Assembly: GCA_001789555.1 (NCBI GenBank)
Contig: MFZZ01000001.1
Coordinates: 1-40,182 of the forward strand
Length of the DNA stretch: 40,182 bases
Direction of reading: 5' to 3'
Origin: Candidatus Roizmanbacteria bacterium RIFCSPHIGHO2_12_FULL_38_13
Lineage (GTDB): Bacteria; Patescibacteriota; Microgenomatia; UBA1406; GWC2-37-13
Shown here: piece after piece, positions 9,405-18,019 of the stretch
Layout: every line of letters starts with the position of its first letter
Position numbering within the stretch: position 1 is the first letter of the stretch
Made by a program: the position numbers and the translations under genes
The notes under the pieces: generated by a model
What the model was told of the DNA's origin: nothing
Databases searched by the model: none
Seen by the model: only the letters and a program-made list of their open reading frames with translations

Positions 9405-10154
9405 CTACACAACCAACTTATGTTTTTTATTCAAAAAACAATAAAATTCCGGATCTACGTTTAATGGATTTACAAAAACGGGGACATAATCCTCGTTTTT
9501 TTTGAGATTTAAAACTTTCTTTTCACGCTCATTCAAGGAACGAAAGTCTGAAAAATTCAGTTTATATTTTGATTGTTCAATTTGGGTTACCGGTTTATCA
9601 GCCTTATATAAAAACTTAGGAAAAACTTCAGATTTGTGAGTGCGGACAATATTGTAGAAATCCGACATTATCCGATTTACGTCCTCGAGATAGTCACCTG
9701 ATTTTTGGTACTCAAGAGTCACTCCAACAGGATGATGGCCCGTCAAATACTGTTTATTATATTGGGAATCGCTGTCCCAGATTATATGTTTTGCGGATAC
9801 ATAGCTACATGCTGTAATAGCCTTGTCGTCAATAGTATTGATAAACATGCAGTCGTCAAGAAGTTTAGTTTGCATAACTTGAGTAGTATGAATATCATAA
9901 ACAACATCATATCCATTAAAACGTTTTTTCAGGATTGCGGCTCTTTTTTCTTCGTAAGATTTTGCCCATTTAGCATTAAAGGACCGATTAAGATCAGATT
10001 CTATAAATCTTTGATTCAACATCATGGCTTCGGGATTACCAATAACAACCTCCCATTCCGTATTTCTCAATCTGCCATAAGGTTGGGTCAAAAAAAGATG
10101 TAATCCAGCAAGCTCATTGCCGTGAGTGCATACTACAAAAAGGATTTTTTTCAT
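9405..10154 (-). CDS. Succinylglutamate desuccinylase/aspartoacylase-family zinc hydrolase
   Basis: A 249-residue M14-like zinc amidohydrolase. The zinc site is visible as THGNE near the N-terminus (His and Glu ligands) and DIHTT about residue 96 (third ligand His), and the substrate-binding stretch ESDLNRSF matches the ESDxNR motif of aspartoacylase/AstE. The family removes acyl groups from N-acylated amino acids. The protein is shorter than typical AstE (about 320), consistent with a minimal catalytic domain. The start gives MKKILFVVCTHGNE; a TATACT box lies 11 nt upstream (10166-10171). There is no arginine-catabolism neighbour, so the substrate is unknown. Confidence 0.78.
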   Translation of the reverse strand: MKKILFVVCTHGNELAGLHLFLTQPYGRLRNTEWEVVIGNPEAMMLNQRFIESDLNRSFNAKWAKSYEEKRAAILKKRFNGYDVVYDIHTTQVMQTKLLDDCMFINTIDDKAITACSYVSAKHIIWDSDSQYNKQYLTGHHPVGVTLEYQKSGDYLEDVNRIMSDFYNIVRTHKSEVFPKFLYKADKPVTQIEQSKYKLNFSDFRSLNEREKKVLNLKKNEDYVPVFVNPLNVDPEFYCFLNKKHKLVV

Positions 10155-10234
10155 TCAATGAATAGAGTATAGAAAGGAAAATCCTTAAATAGAATGACAA
10201 AAATGACAGGAAAGTTGACTAAAGAAGTTTTAAA

Positions 10235-10807
10235 CTATTGGATACTTCTTTTTCTCATATGCTCCACTATCAAGTCGCGAAGTATTTTTGATTTGGTGAC
10301 ACCTTGCGCATTACTAACATCCTCAAGATAGCCTAGAAGCTTTGGACTCAAGAAAAAGTTGAAACGTTTGTCGCGTTTTTCACGAGCTAAGGATAAAGCA
10401 TTTTTAAGAACCTTTTTATAATTTTTTTCATCGTAACTTTTAACGATAAGTTTTTCATCTTCTGCTCCCTGCAAAAAGTAAGGGACATTGTCTTTATAAT
10501 ATAAAACGATAGTGGGCTTTCCCATCTCGAGAGACTTTTGAACCATAAAACCTAATCCCAGACTATGAGCGCTTGTTTCCAAGATACATATGTCTGCCTT
10601 TTTTATAAAGTTCATTTTTTTCTCATAATTATTAAGCTGGGCAGATCTTCCTTTTTTCATCCACTTAACATAATCTATGTAATTCATTTTAATTGCGTCA
10701 TCATCAAGTTGTTCATAACCCAATCTTTTCACTTCATCATAAATAGCTTTATAAAATTTACCAAACTCATCTTCTCCTTGATATGTAGCTGTATAAAAAA
10801 CTTTCAT
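10235..10807 (-). CDS. Nucleoside deoxyribosyltransferase-like domain fused to a ribbon-helix-helix domain
   Basis: The first 145 residues resemble the nucleoside 2-deoxyribosyltransferase fold: MKVFYTATYQG at the start, ADICILE, and SLGLGFMVQKSLEMGKPTIV. In active family members a catalytic Glu follows the glycine-rich turn (GTxFE); here the matching position is Met, so the usual activity may be lost. Residues about 150-190 (FFLSPKLLGYLEDVS, then KSKILRDLIVEHM) look like a CopG/MetJ-type ribbon-helix-helix DNA-binding unit. A nucleotide-sensing regulator is a reasonable reading, but inference. A 14-bp AT palindrome lies just before the start codon. Confidence 0.55.
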   Translation of the reverse strand: MKVFYTATYQGEDEFGKFYKAIYDEVKRLGYEQLDDDAIKMNYIDYVKWMKKGRSAQLNNYEKKMNFIKKADICILETSAHSLGLGFMVQKSLEMGKPTIVLYYKDNVPYFLQGAEDEKLIVKSYDEKNYKKVLKNALSLAREKRDKRFNFFLSPKLLGYLEDVSNAQGVTKSKILRDLIVEHMRKRSIQ

Positions 10808-10810
10808 ATG

Positions 10811-10824
10811 TTTAATTAATTAAA
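10811..10824. promoter_or_regulatory. AT-only palindrome, candidate autoregulatory site
   Basis: TTTAATTAATTAAA is a perfect 14-bp palindrome 3 nt upstream of the ATG of the deoxyribosyltransferase-like/RHH gene. RHH proteins commonly bind short palindromes at their own promoters. In DNA this AT-rich the palindrome could be chance. Confidence 0.2.
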
Positions 10825-10860
10825 ATTCCACACCAATCATAATACATACTCCAGTTTATT

Positions 10861-12945
10861 TCAATATGGTCGCCTATATCTCGTTTCAAAACGTTCTTTC
10901 CATGGATAAGGAACATCGTTTTTCATGACATAAGTAATACATGCTTGCATAGTATCAAAAACATTTCCTATTATTGCTATGATCTTTCGTTCCTTCTCGT
11001 CCCTTGTTGTTTTTAAATCTTGTTCAATACTTACTATATCGAGATAGGCATCTCTGATTGAAGGAATGAAAAGAAGCTGTTTCATATAAGAGACAAAAAG
11101 ATTGTCGACTAAAGGTAATATGTTAACATGATTTGTAAGATAGCTTATCCTTTGTTTTAATATATATTCTGAAATGCTACTTGAATATTTCTTTATCATA
11201 TTTTTGATTTCTTTGAACTCTTGATTGTATTTTTTTGACCTGACAATATCTTCACGACTATCTCTTTTGAGTAAAGTTAGCCAGCTTTTCATCAGGGTCG
11301 AGAACTTCAAGTTGATACTTACTTTACCTTTATCGAAAATGAGAGCTGAAATAAAAAGATTTTCCGACAATTTTTCCTGACTCATTTTTTTAGGAAAACT
11401 ATCAATAACGACTTGATAGCTCATGTACCGGCGTCCTAGAAAGGTTAATATCTTAATTATGTTTTTTTTCTTGTAAACAGTTAATGGTGCTTGTTTTTTT
11501 TTATTAAGATATGGAAGTATTGAAATAAAATATTTTGAATATTCAATAAACTTATCAAGTACAGCAATCTTTTTCTTGAATTTTTCTGCTTTTGCATTAA
11601 GTGTTTTTAAATTTATAACAAGCTGTTTAGAGAAGTTTACTGAATAAGGACTTTTAAAAAGTTCTAAAAATTTAAAAAAATCAGGTAGATTTTTGCAATG
11701 TAATCTAAGGGGTGAATCCAATAATAATTTGATTAGTTGCGATCGATTTAAATGCTCAATCTCATGTGGCTCAAAAATTTCATCCTCAAACAAAAATTTG
11801 CCTTTATACTGTAGATCGATAAAACCAGCTGCTCCAATCGACGACTGTTCTTCTAAATGATCTCTAACCCACATATACATGGCCACTCCATATCTATGCA
11901 TGGGTTTTTGTAGTATTCGTTGAAGTCGCTTACTCTTGTAATCATCTTTGTTTAAAAGTAATTTGTGTATCCAGTCATTATGGCGATCGACATCAAAGTG
12001 CTCAATCTGTTTACCTCGAACATGTATCGTATAACGATCCATATTATTATTTTGATATAGTTCAGGATAGTTTCTCTTTATTAAATTTAGAGTAATGGGT
12101 AAAATTTCTGGTCCATTGTAAGTATAGTCTAGCCAAGACTTTTCATTTAAATTTGGTTTAAATTGATATTTTTTTAATTTGTAACCAGACTCCATCTGTT
12201 TTATATATTTTTGAAAAACTTTATACCAGTTTTTTAATTGCCCATTATTGACAAGATTGAGCTGTGTAAATGGTATCCGTATCAGAATATTTTGAGGATT
12301 TTGCAACTTTATAAACCTATGTACAAAGGAATAAATGTGGTCGTAAATACGCTGTGTGATTAGTTGAGAATCAGTTACTCCATACTGACTTATCTTGAGC
12401 CACCAAGGATATGTCTCATCGTAAAATACATTGACTCCATTAGATGGTATGATAGCACCTGAAATCTGAGTAAATGTAGGATATCTTAATAACATACCAT
12501 CCAAATATTGCCTCATCAAAGAGTCTTCTTCTGTTATTCGTAGTAACTTATCAATACGTTTTAAATCTATAGACTCCAGGGCGCATGCTCCTCCTACACT
12601 AAGTAACATCTCATCTTTTTTTGCTGACTCTAACCATTTTTTTAAATTACTGTCAATAAAAGATAGTTTAAGAACGGATAAACCGTAGTTTTTTAAAAGA
12701 CTATCATAAATTTTTTTATTGAGTTCTGTGCTGTGATATGGTTTTACAACTCTAGAAAGATATGCTTGTATTTGCAATGTTGATGGTTTTCTACCTTTTG
12801 CCCACGCTTGATAAGCCCTCCGACCTAATTTAGAACGATAATAGTCAAAGTAAGCATGACTGTCGCTACGTTTTGAAAGTACTTCATCAATTGACTTTTG
12901 TATTAACTGAAATACTTTGTAGCTAGGGAGAGCATCATCCTGCAT
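10861..12945 (-). CDS. Large uncharacterised protein, no recognised family
   Basis: A 694-residue, basic, apparently cytoplasmic protein that I do not recognise. No signal peptide or membrane segment is visible. The N-terminal 110 residues are helical and include GRRAYQAWAKGRKPSTLQ; a central region (about 280-420) is rich in aromatic and His residues, such as EHFDVDRHNDWIH and HRYGVAMYMWVRDHLEE; the C-terminal 270 residues are Lys-rich and predicted helical, ending in ETRYRRPY. It sits between PBP2 and the deoxyribosyltransferase-like gene, 48 nt from PBP2 on the same strand. Codon and AT content are like the genes to its left rather than the VirB4 train. The ORF is long and intact, so it is very likely real. 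Confidence 0.75.
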   Translation of the reverse strand: MQDDALPSYKVFQLIQKSIDEVLSKRSDSHAYFDYYRSKLGRRAYQAWAKGRKPSTLQIQAYLSRVVKPYHSTELNKKIYDSLLKNYGLSVLKLSFIDSNLKKWLESAKKDEMLLSVGGACALESIDLKRIDKLLRITEEDSLMRQYLDGMLLRYPTFTQISGAIIPSNGVNVFYDETYPWWLKISQYGVTDSQLITQRIYDHIYSFVHRFIKLQNPQNILIRIPFTQLNLVNNGQLKNWYKVFQKYIKQMESGYKLKKYQFKPNLNEKSWLDYTYNGPEILPITLNLIKRNYPELYQNNNMDRYTIHVRGKQIEHFDVDRHNDWIHKLLLNKDDYKSKRLQRILQKPMHRYGVAMYMWVRDHLEEQSSIGAAGFIDLQYKGKFLFEDEIFEPHEIEHLNRSQLIKLLLDSPLRLHCKNLPDFFKFLELFKSPYSVNFSKQLVINLKTLNAKAEKFKKKIAVLDKFIEYSKYFISILPYLNKKKQAPLTVYKKKNIIKILTFLGRRYMSYQVVIDSFPKKMSQEKLSENLFISALIFDKGKVSINLKFSTLMKSWLTLLKRDSREDIVRSKKYNQEFKEIKNMIKKYSSSISEYILKQRISYLTNHVNILPLVDNLFVSYMKQLLFIPSIRDAYLDIVSIEQDLKTTRDEKERKIIAIIGNVFDTMQACITYVMKNDVPYPWKERFETRYRRPY

Positions 12946-12993
12946 AATAGTTCGTCATTAATAAACTCATATTGTATCATAGGAATAATAAAA

Positions 12994-14694
12994 TCATTCC
13001 ATTCGTTCGAAATAAGCCGATAATATTTCCTTTGCTACTGGCGCTGCTTCGTCCGAACCCTGTCCGCCCTCCTCAATAAGAACCGTGAGAACGATCTCCG
13101 GATTTTCAAAAGGCGCAAAAACAGTAAACCACGCATGGGGTTTTCCTGATATTGCATGTGATTCTGCTGTGCCTGTCTTACAACCAACTTTAACAGTCTT
13201 TTTTGGGAAACGTGTAAGCTTTGCACTTTCAGAGGAATCCTTATCCAGTTTGGCAAGCTGTGCAGAAATTGTCGCCTCCTGAACTGCAAAATCGAAAAAT
13301 GGATAGCCTGTTCCTCCAGTTTCACAAGCACGTTTCATCCCTTCTCGTATTACGTTGTAGGTATTTTGTGACATTGGTACCTTTTCGCAGTGAGGGATCT
13401 GTTTTGGGCTTGATCCTGACTTTAAAAGCATTGGAGTACAACGTTGACCTCCATTTGCAAATACCGAAGTTGCCATAGCGACCTGAAGTGGAGTCACCGA
13501 AACATAACCCTGGCCGATTGATAAATTGTAGGTGTCACCTAAATACCAGTTTTCACCAAGCGTGTCTTCTTTCCAAAATGCGGTCGGGATGATGCCCTCT
13601 TTTTCCGCAACTCCTATACCCGTACGATTTTGGAATCCAAAAAGTTCCGCCCAGCGTTTGATTTTTTCGGGCCCAAGTTTTGCGCCAAGCTGATAGAAAT
13701 AAATGTCATTTGAACGCTGCAAAGCTTTGTAAATATCTACATCACCCTCTGTGCGACCATACTCTAAAAAATACCAGTTGTGAAACTTCAGTGGACCCGC
13801 CTCCAAAAATCCTTTATCTTCAAATAATGTTTTAGTGGTTACGGCTTTTTCTTCAAGTCCGGCTACTGCTACAAAGGGCTTGAATACCGATCCCGGTGGA
13901 TAGACGCCTTCTGTTGCTCGATTGTATAGAGGTTTCTCCGGATCTTTAAAGTAATTTTCAGCTATCTTGACGTCTCCGTCTTCAAAAACCTGCGGGTCAA
14001 AACCCGGATTTGAAACAAGCACCAACACCTCGCCTGTTCCGGGTTTAATACCAACAACTGCTCCTTTTCTATTTTGCATCAAGTCATATGCTTTCTCTTG
14101 TAAAAAAATATCAACGGCAAGCTGAAGCTCTGCACCTGATTGTGGAGGTAGAATATCAATAGTTTGTTTATAATTATCCGAAGCATCAACCTCAATCAGC
14201 TTTTTTCCATGCTCTCCCCGTAGTTCACATTCGAATGTTTTTTCAACTCCGGATTTGCCAGTTTTATCTCCGAGTATGAGACCATATAAACACCGATCTT
14301 TATTGATATCTGATTGGTCCGCAGTCTGCACATAACCGAGAAGATGACTTACGGAAACGGCATTATAATAAATACGTTCCGACACAACGCGTTTGAGTGA
14401 TTGAGCCTCATCTTCGGGTTTGTGATTTGCAGCCAAAGTGACTCCTTTTCGATCTTTAATAGTTCCTCTAAGTGGCTCGATGACTACCTCGCGTACGCGG
14501 TTGTGTTCTGCGAGAACTCCATAATAAGCTCCCTTAACGACTGTTATTTGAAATAGACGGGCGATCGCAATGAGAAAAAACACAAAAACAGAAATAATAT
14601 ACACCCAATAAACAAAACCCAAACCGTGTACCTGTTTTTTTTGGAAATTGATCGAGCCCGCGCGGCCCTTCTCAATAAATGGTAGATTGTTCAT
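12994..14694 (-). CDS. mrdA: Penicillin-binding protein 2-type transpeptidase
   Basis: A class B penicillin-binding protein that crosslinks peptidoglycan outside the membrane. A single N-terminal membrane anchor lies at about 28-50, followed by the dimerisation/pedestal region with RGTIKDRKG (about 76-84). The transpeptidase domain carries all three motifs: SVFK with nucleophile S269, SND at 328-330 and KTGT at 506-509. At 566 residues it is somewhat shorter than enterobacterial PBP2 (about 630). It follows virB4 by 15 nt and appears to be the last gene of that leftward train, so peptidoglycan remodelling may be co-expressed with the secretion-like apparatus. PBP2 versus PBP3 subtype is judged from layout and is less certain than the class. 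Confidence 0.88.
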   Translation of the reverse strand: MNNLPFIEKGRAGSINFQKKQVHGLGFVYWVYIISVFVFFLIAIARLFQITVVKGAYYGVLAEHNRVREVVIEPLRGTIKDRKGVTLAANHKPEDEAQSLKRVVSERIYYNAVSVSHLLGYVQTADQSDINKDRCLYGLILGDKTGKSGVEKTFECELRGEHGKKLIEVDASDNYKQTIDILPPQSGAELQLAVDIFLQEKAYDLMQNRKGAVVGIKPGTGEVLVLVSNPGFDPQVFEDGDVKIAENYFKDPEKPLYNRATEGVYPPGSVFKPFVAVAGLEEKAVTTKTLFEDKGFLEAGPLKFHNWYFLEYGRTEGDVDIYKALQRSNDIYFYQLGAKLGPEKIKRWAELFGFQNRTGIGVAEKEGIIPTAFWKEDTLGENWYLGDTYNLSIGQGYVSVTPLQVAMATSVFANGGQRCTPMLLKSGSSPKQIPHCEKVPMSQNTYNVIREGMKRACETGGTGYPFFDFAVQEATISAQLAKLDKDSSESAKLTRFPKKTVKVGCKTGTAESHAISGKPHAWFTVFAPFENPEIVLTVLIEEGGQGSDEAAPVAKEILSAYFERME

Positions 14695-14709
14695 AAGCCG
14701 ATGTAGGAA

Positions 14710-16467
14710 TCATTCTATCAGACTTTTTTCTGACTCCGAAGCTATTACCTGAAATCCGACATGTGACTGACCTGCAAAGAAAAGTCCTTCTCCAACACCA
14801 GCGGAAAGCAAAAAGTGTTTTTCTCCACCTGTGAGATAAAAAGTTTTTGTGATCTTGTCAACCGCGGCCGTAGACTGTTTGAGAATGATCTGCAGACTGG
14901 AGTTGGTGATGATTGCCCGTCCTTCATCTGTTGCCAGAAAATCTTCGACGTCTTGGGTTATAGTTGTCATGCCAAGCTTGTATTTACGTGCCCGCTTGGC
15001 GAAGTTGTGAAGATAGGTGCCGGAATCCTTGTTTTTAATCAAATACCAGGCTTCGTCAACAACGAGTACCCTTTTGCGTGGATCACCACGTCGCACGCGG
15101 TGCCAGATGTAGTCAAGGACTATGTACATAGCAACTGGGCGTAAGTCTTCTTCAAGATCGCGGATTCCAAAGACGGTCATTCTATTTTTAATATCAAAGT
15201 TTGATTTACTGTTTAATATTCCAGCAGCTGACCCTTGGACATATTTTTCTAACCTATCTGCCAGATCTCGAGCGTCAGCAGACTCCATACCAATAAGTAT
15301 TTTGTAAAGATCTTCAAGAAGAGGTGGCTCAAACTTGAAAGTTTCCGGATCTTGAGTAATGCCTTTTGCACGGTAGGTCAAAACGAGTGCTCGGTCCAAA
15401 AGAGCGTCTTGAGAAGGCGAAATGTCACCCATTATTACTTTCATGAGCGAGTGTAAATCCAGTATCTTGTTTGAAAGTTCGTCTGGTTCTGGACTTTCTG
15501 CGTTAAGATCAAATGGATTTAGTTTATACTTTGATTTTGTCGAGAATTCGACAAACTCCCCATCAATATTATTGCATAATGTTTTATATTCGTTCTCGGG
15601 ATCGACGATGATGACGTCAACTCCGAGCATGAGCAATCTTGCCGCTTCAAGCTTGACCAAAAAACTTTTTCCTCCGCCTGATTTTCCCAAAATAACTGAA
15701 TTGGCATTTTCGAGAGTAAAGCGATCGAAAATGATCAGGCTGCCATCATGCTGATTAATGCCATATAATATCCCTTCGTTGCGGGTAAGGGAGGCCGTTG
15801 AAAAAGGAAAAGTCATTGCAAGTGAGGTAGTATCCATATTGCGCCAGACACCAAGTTTGTCGTAAAACATGGGTAATGTCGATTTAAATCCCTCTTCTTG
15901 TTCCAGAGTAGCCTGTTTGGCGATTATAAGTAAAGAAGAAAGCGTCGAATCAATCTCTTTGGTCACCGAGTCGAGTTCTTCTTTAGTGTCTGCGGGTATG
16001 GTAATATAAAGTCCGAACTGGAAAAAACGTTCGGCTCCTTTGGCGAGCTCTGCCTGTAAAGCAAGTGCATCGTCAAGCGCAACTTGAACAGTTGGATCAA
16101 CTACTTTACCGGATTTGATATCGCCTTCAATCGTGGCCTGCATTTCGGCGATCTTTCGTTTAAGCTCATTTAAAATTGCCTTTGATTCTGAAGGATAAAT
16201 AAACATTGAAATATTGAGAGGATGATCGTATGTTATAAGAGAGTAGAGCCAGTTTGCAGATACATACCTCGGATAACCTACTACATAAAGAGTACGATAA
16301 TATTTGGAATCAATTTTAATGTGATTGAAATCCACTTCAACATACGATGGCGCAATTATGTCCAGGACTTCCACCGTTCCTTTTGCGAGGATGTCGGCAA
16401 CATTTTTTGCTTCCTTTGGCATCGTTGCTTTCTTGTCTTGTTTTTTTTTGTTTCCGAATAAACCCAT
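14710..16467 (-). CDS. virB4: VirB4-family type IV secretion ATPase
   Basis: A cytoplasmic, membrane-associated motor ATPase of the VirB4/TraC family. Walker A is GKSGGGKS at 261-268; Walker B is RVLVVDEAW at about 466-474; TTITQDVEDF at about 501-510 is the conserved motif following it. The first 230 residues form the VirB4 N-terminal domain. The length of 585 is at the short end of the family. Upstream are a TraC-like protein and PrgI, and downstream PBP2, all on the same strand with small gaps. No relaxase, VirD4 coupling protein or VirB6 homologue is visible in the window, so a conjugative element is not demonstrated. Confidence 0.9.
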   Translation of the reverse strand: MGLFGNKKKQDKKATMPKEAKNVADILAKGTVEVLDIIAPSYVEVDFNHIKIDSKYYRTLYVVGYPRYVSANWLYSLITYDHPLNISMFIYPSESKAILNELKRKIAEMQATIEGDIKSGKVVDPTVQVALDDALALQAELAKGAERFFQFGLYITIPADTKEELDSVTKEIDSTLSSLLIIAKQATLEQEEGFKSTLPMFYDKLGVWRNMDTTSLAMTFPFSTASLTRNEGILYGINQHDGSLIIFDRFTLENANSVILGKSGGGKSFLVKLEAARLLMLGVDVIIVDPENEYKTLCNNIDGEFVEFSTKSKYKLNPFDLNAESPEPDELSNKILDLHSLMKVIMGDISPSQDALLDRALVLTYRAKGITQDPETFKFEPPLLEDLYKILIGMESADARDLADRLEKYVQGSAAGILNSKSNFDIKNRMTVFGIRDLEEDLRPVAMYIVLDYIWHRVRRGDPRKRVLVVDEAWYLIKNKDSGTYLHNFAKRARKYKLGMTTITQDVEDFLATDEGRAIITNSSLQIILKQSTAAVDKITKTFYLTGGEKHFLLSAGVGEGLFFAGQSHVGFQVIASESEKSLIE

Positions 16468-16529
16468 TATTTTATACTTAAACTTACTTCAAACTTCTAA
16501 CATCAAACAAATTTTTTAACCACTACAAA

Positions 16530-17186
16530 CTACCCGCTTGTCAATACAACATCAGTATAAGTGTCAACAGGTGCAAGCTGTCTGCCTGTTGCAGAGGGAT
16601 TATAAATGTTATAAAAAAGTTCTGTCAGTTCTTGTTTTTGTAATACCGTCGGTTTCAGTCCTACTTTTGATAGCAACCGCAACAGATGGTCACGTTTCGG
16701 GTAAAGCGAGGTCTTAGCTCGGCTGTAAATATATTCTTTACCAAAACCTTTTGCTTTGATACCCGTAACGCCCAGCTCTAGTGGATTAAACGGGATACAA
16801 AAAAAGAAACGTTTTTCAAGCACGGTATTTTTTTTCACCGTACCCTTGATATATTCTCGATAGTCTTCCAGTCGTGCCTTCATGCGCTCATCTTTTTGAG
16901 TCGAAATCAAAGATTCTACGTAATCTAAATATAATGATATATTCATCATCTTTGACACGATCACAATCTGAACAGGAAAAGATAAAGAATTCAGCAAGCT
17001 CGCATAACTATAGATCATTGCCGTCTGATCTTCGGCCGACAACAGCCAGAAGTTGACAGCTCCGATCTCGATTACCGTCACTGCCGAAAAGTCCTTCATG
17101 AGCATGACGTCGTCACGAACATCTTCGATGCCGATAAAAGATTGGGTTGTTGCTTTTTTGGGAGAAGTTGGTTTTGTTTTCGTCAT
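16530..17186 (-). CDS. TraC-like conserved protein of the PrgI/VirB4 operon
   Basis: A 218-residue cytoplasmic protein that resembles the N-terminal region of TraC/VirB4 proteins without an ATPase domain: QSFIGIEDVRDDVMLM, then SFPVQIVIVSK and a helical LDYVESLI stretch. Its start overlaps the stop of prgI by 4 nt (ATGA) and it is followed by virB4 after 62 nt, so it belongs to the same machine. Family placement rests on general resemblance and context. It may serve as an accessory or split-off N-terminal module for VirB4. Confidence 0.65.
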   Translation of the reverse strand: MTKTKPTSPKKATTQSFIGIEDVRDDVMLMKDFSAVTVIEIGAVNFWLLSAEDQTAMIYSYASLLNSLSFPVQIVIVSKMMNISLYLDYVESLISTQKDERMKARLEDYREYIKGTVKKNTVLEKRFFFCIPFNPLELGVTGIKAKGFGKEYIYSRAKTSLYPKRDHLLRLLSKVGLKPTVLQKQELTELFYNIYNPSATGRQLAPVDTYTDVVLTSG

Positions 17187-18001
17187 AAAATTTCTTTTGA
17201 ATAAAACACAAGCGGACGATTTTGATCGCGGCCTAAATGTATTTTCATTGTATCAAAAAAGTAGTTGCCGTTTGGGTCGCCGATCTCAAGCAAATATTCC
17301 CCATCGGGTAACGGACTGTAGGTTGCAAATACTCCATACGGATTTGTCTTAAGGAGTCGTTGGTCGCGACCGGACTCATCTTTGATCGTAACAATAATTC
17401 CTGGAATAGGGATTTGTTTTCTGTTTTTTACAACCCCGGTAACGAACGGTTGATGTACGATCGACCCATCAGACTTAAACGGAGTACTGCCGCGATGTGA
17501 TCTTAATGTCGCCCCAGCGGTCGATGGTACTTGTAAATTCTGGCGGAGTAAATCTTGAATGTGCATTTTTTGCTTGTCTTGCTGCTGTGTAGTTTTTTCA
17601 GCTACTTGTTTTTTTTGTAAATATTCCGCAAGTTTTTCTTTTGATTCAACATGGGCTAGGACGATATGAGGATCGTTCATAAAAAATAAGTTTTTGATGA
17701 AATATATGGACTCATTCTTTTTCTGATAAATATATTGTGTTGGTGAATTTATGCGCCTGATAAAATTTTTGATCCAAATATCAAGCGAGCGTTCGTTAAA
17801 TCGTAAAAAAGCAAATAATAATCCTATTGCTCCTACGAGAATGCCCAAAATTATATTCAAATATGGCACAGGAATAACGGCATAGATGATATATCCTATG
17901 GAACAAAAAACCGCCAAATACAAAAACTGACGCAGGGTCAGAAATCCAATCAGCTTAAACTCAAAAGTGGTTATTTGGCGCGGTATCGGATGTTGCTCCA
18001 T
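17183..18001 (-). CDS. prgI: PrgI-family membrane protein with C-terminal Ig-like (carboxypeptidase-regulatory) domain
   Basis: Residues 1-100 match the PrgI family of Gram-positive-type conjugation systems: PRQITTFEFKLIGFLTLRQF, two adjacent membrane helices (about 23-68), then NERSLDIWIKNFIRR and an aromatic NSPTQYIYQ. A charged, Gln-rich linker follows (about 125-165). Residues about 185-272 look like a carboxypeptidase regulatory-like beta-sandwich: TGVVKNRKQIPIPGIIVTI and NPYGVFATYSPLPDGEYLLE. PrgI alone is usually about 100-120 residues, so the extra domain is notable. The gene lies between the RNase HI homologue and the TraC-like gene. A TATACT box 7 nt before the ATG (18009-18014) could give a second, leaderless transcript. 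Confidence 0.85.
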   Translation of the reverse strand: MEQHPIPRQITTFEFKLIGFLTLRQFLYLAVFCSIGYIIYAVIPVPYLNIILGILVGAIGLLFAFLRFNERSLDIWIKNFIRRINSPTQYIYQKKNESIYFIKNLFFMNDPHIVLAHVESKEKLAEYLQKKQVAEKTTQQQDKQKMHIQDLLRQNLQVPSTAGATLRSHRGSTPFKSDGSIVHQPFVTGVVKNRKQIPIPGIIVTIKDESGRDQRLLKTNPYGVFATYSPLPDGEYLLEIGDPNGNYFFDTMKIHLGRDQNRPLVFYSKEIL

Positions 18002-18019
18002 GTATTTTAGTATAGCAAG

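Noticed and set aside
16476-16510. Further heptamer tract between the TraC-like and virB4 genes
   Set aside because: Similar words (ACTTAAA, CAAACTT) occur but the spacing is not a regular 7.
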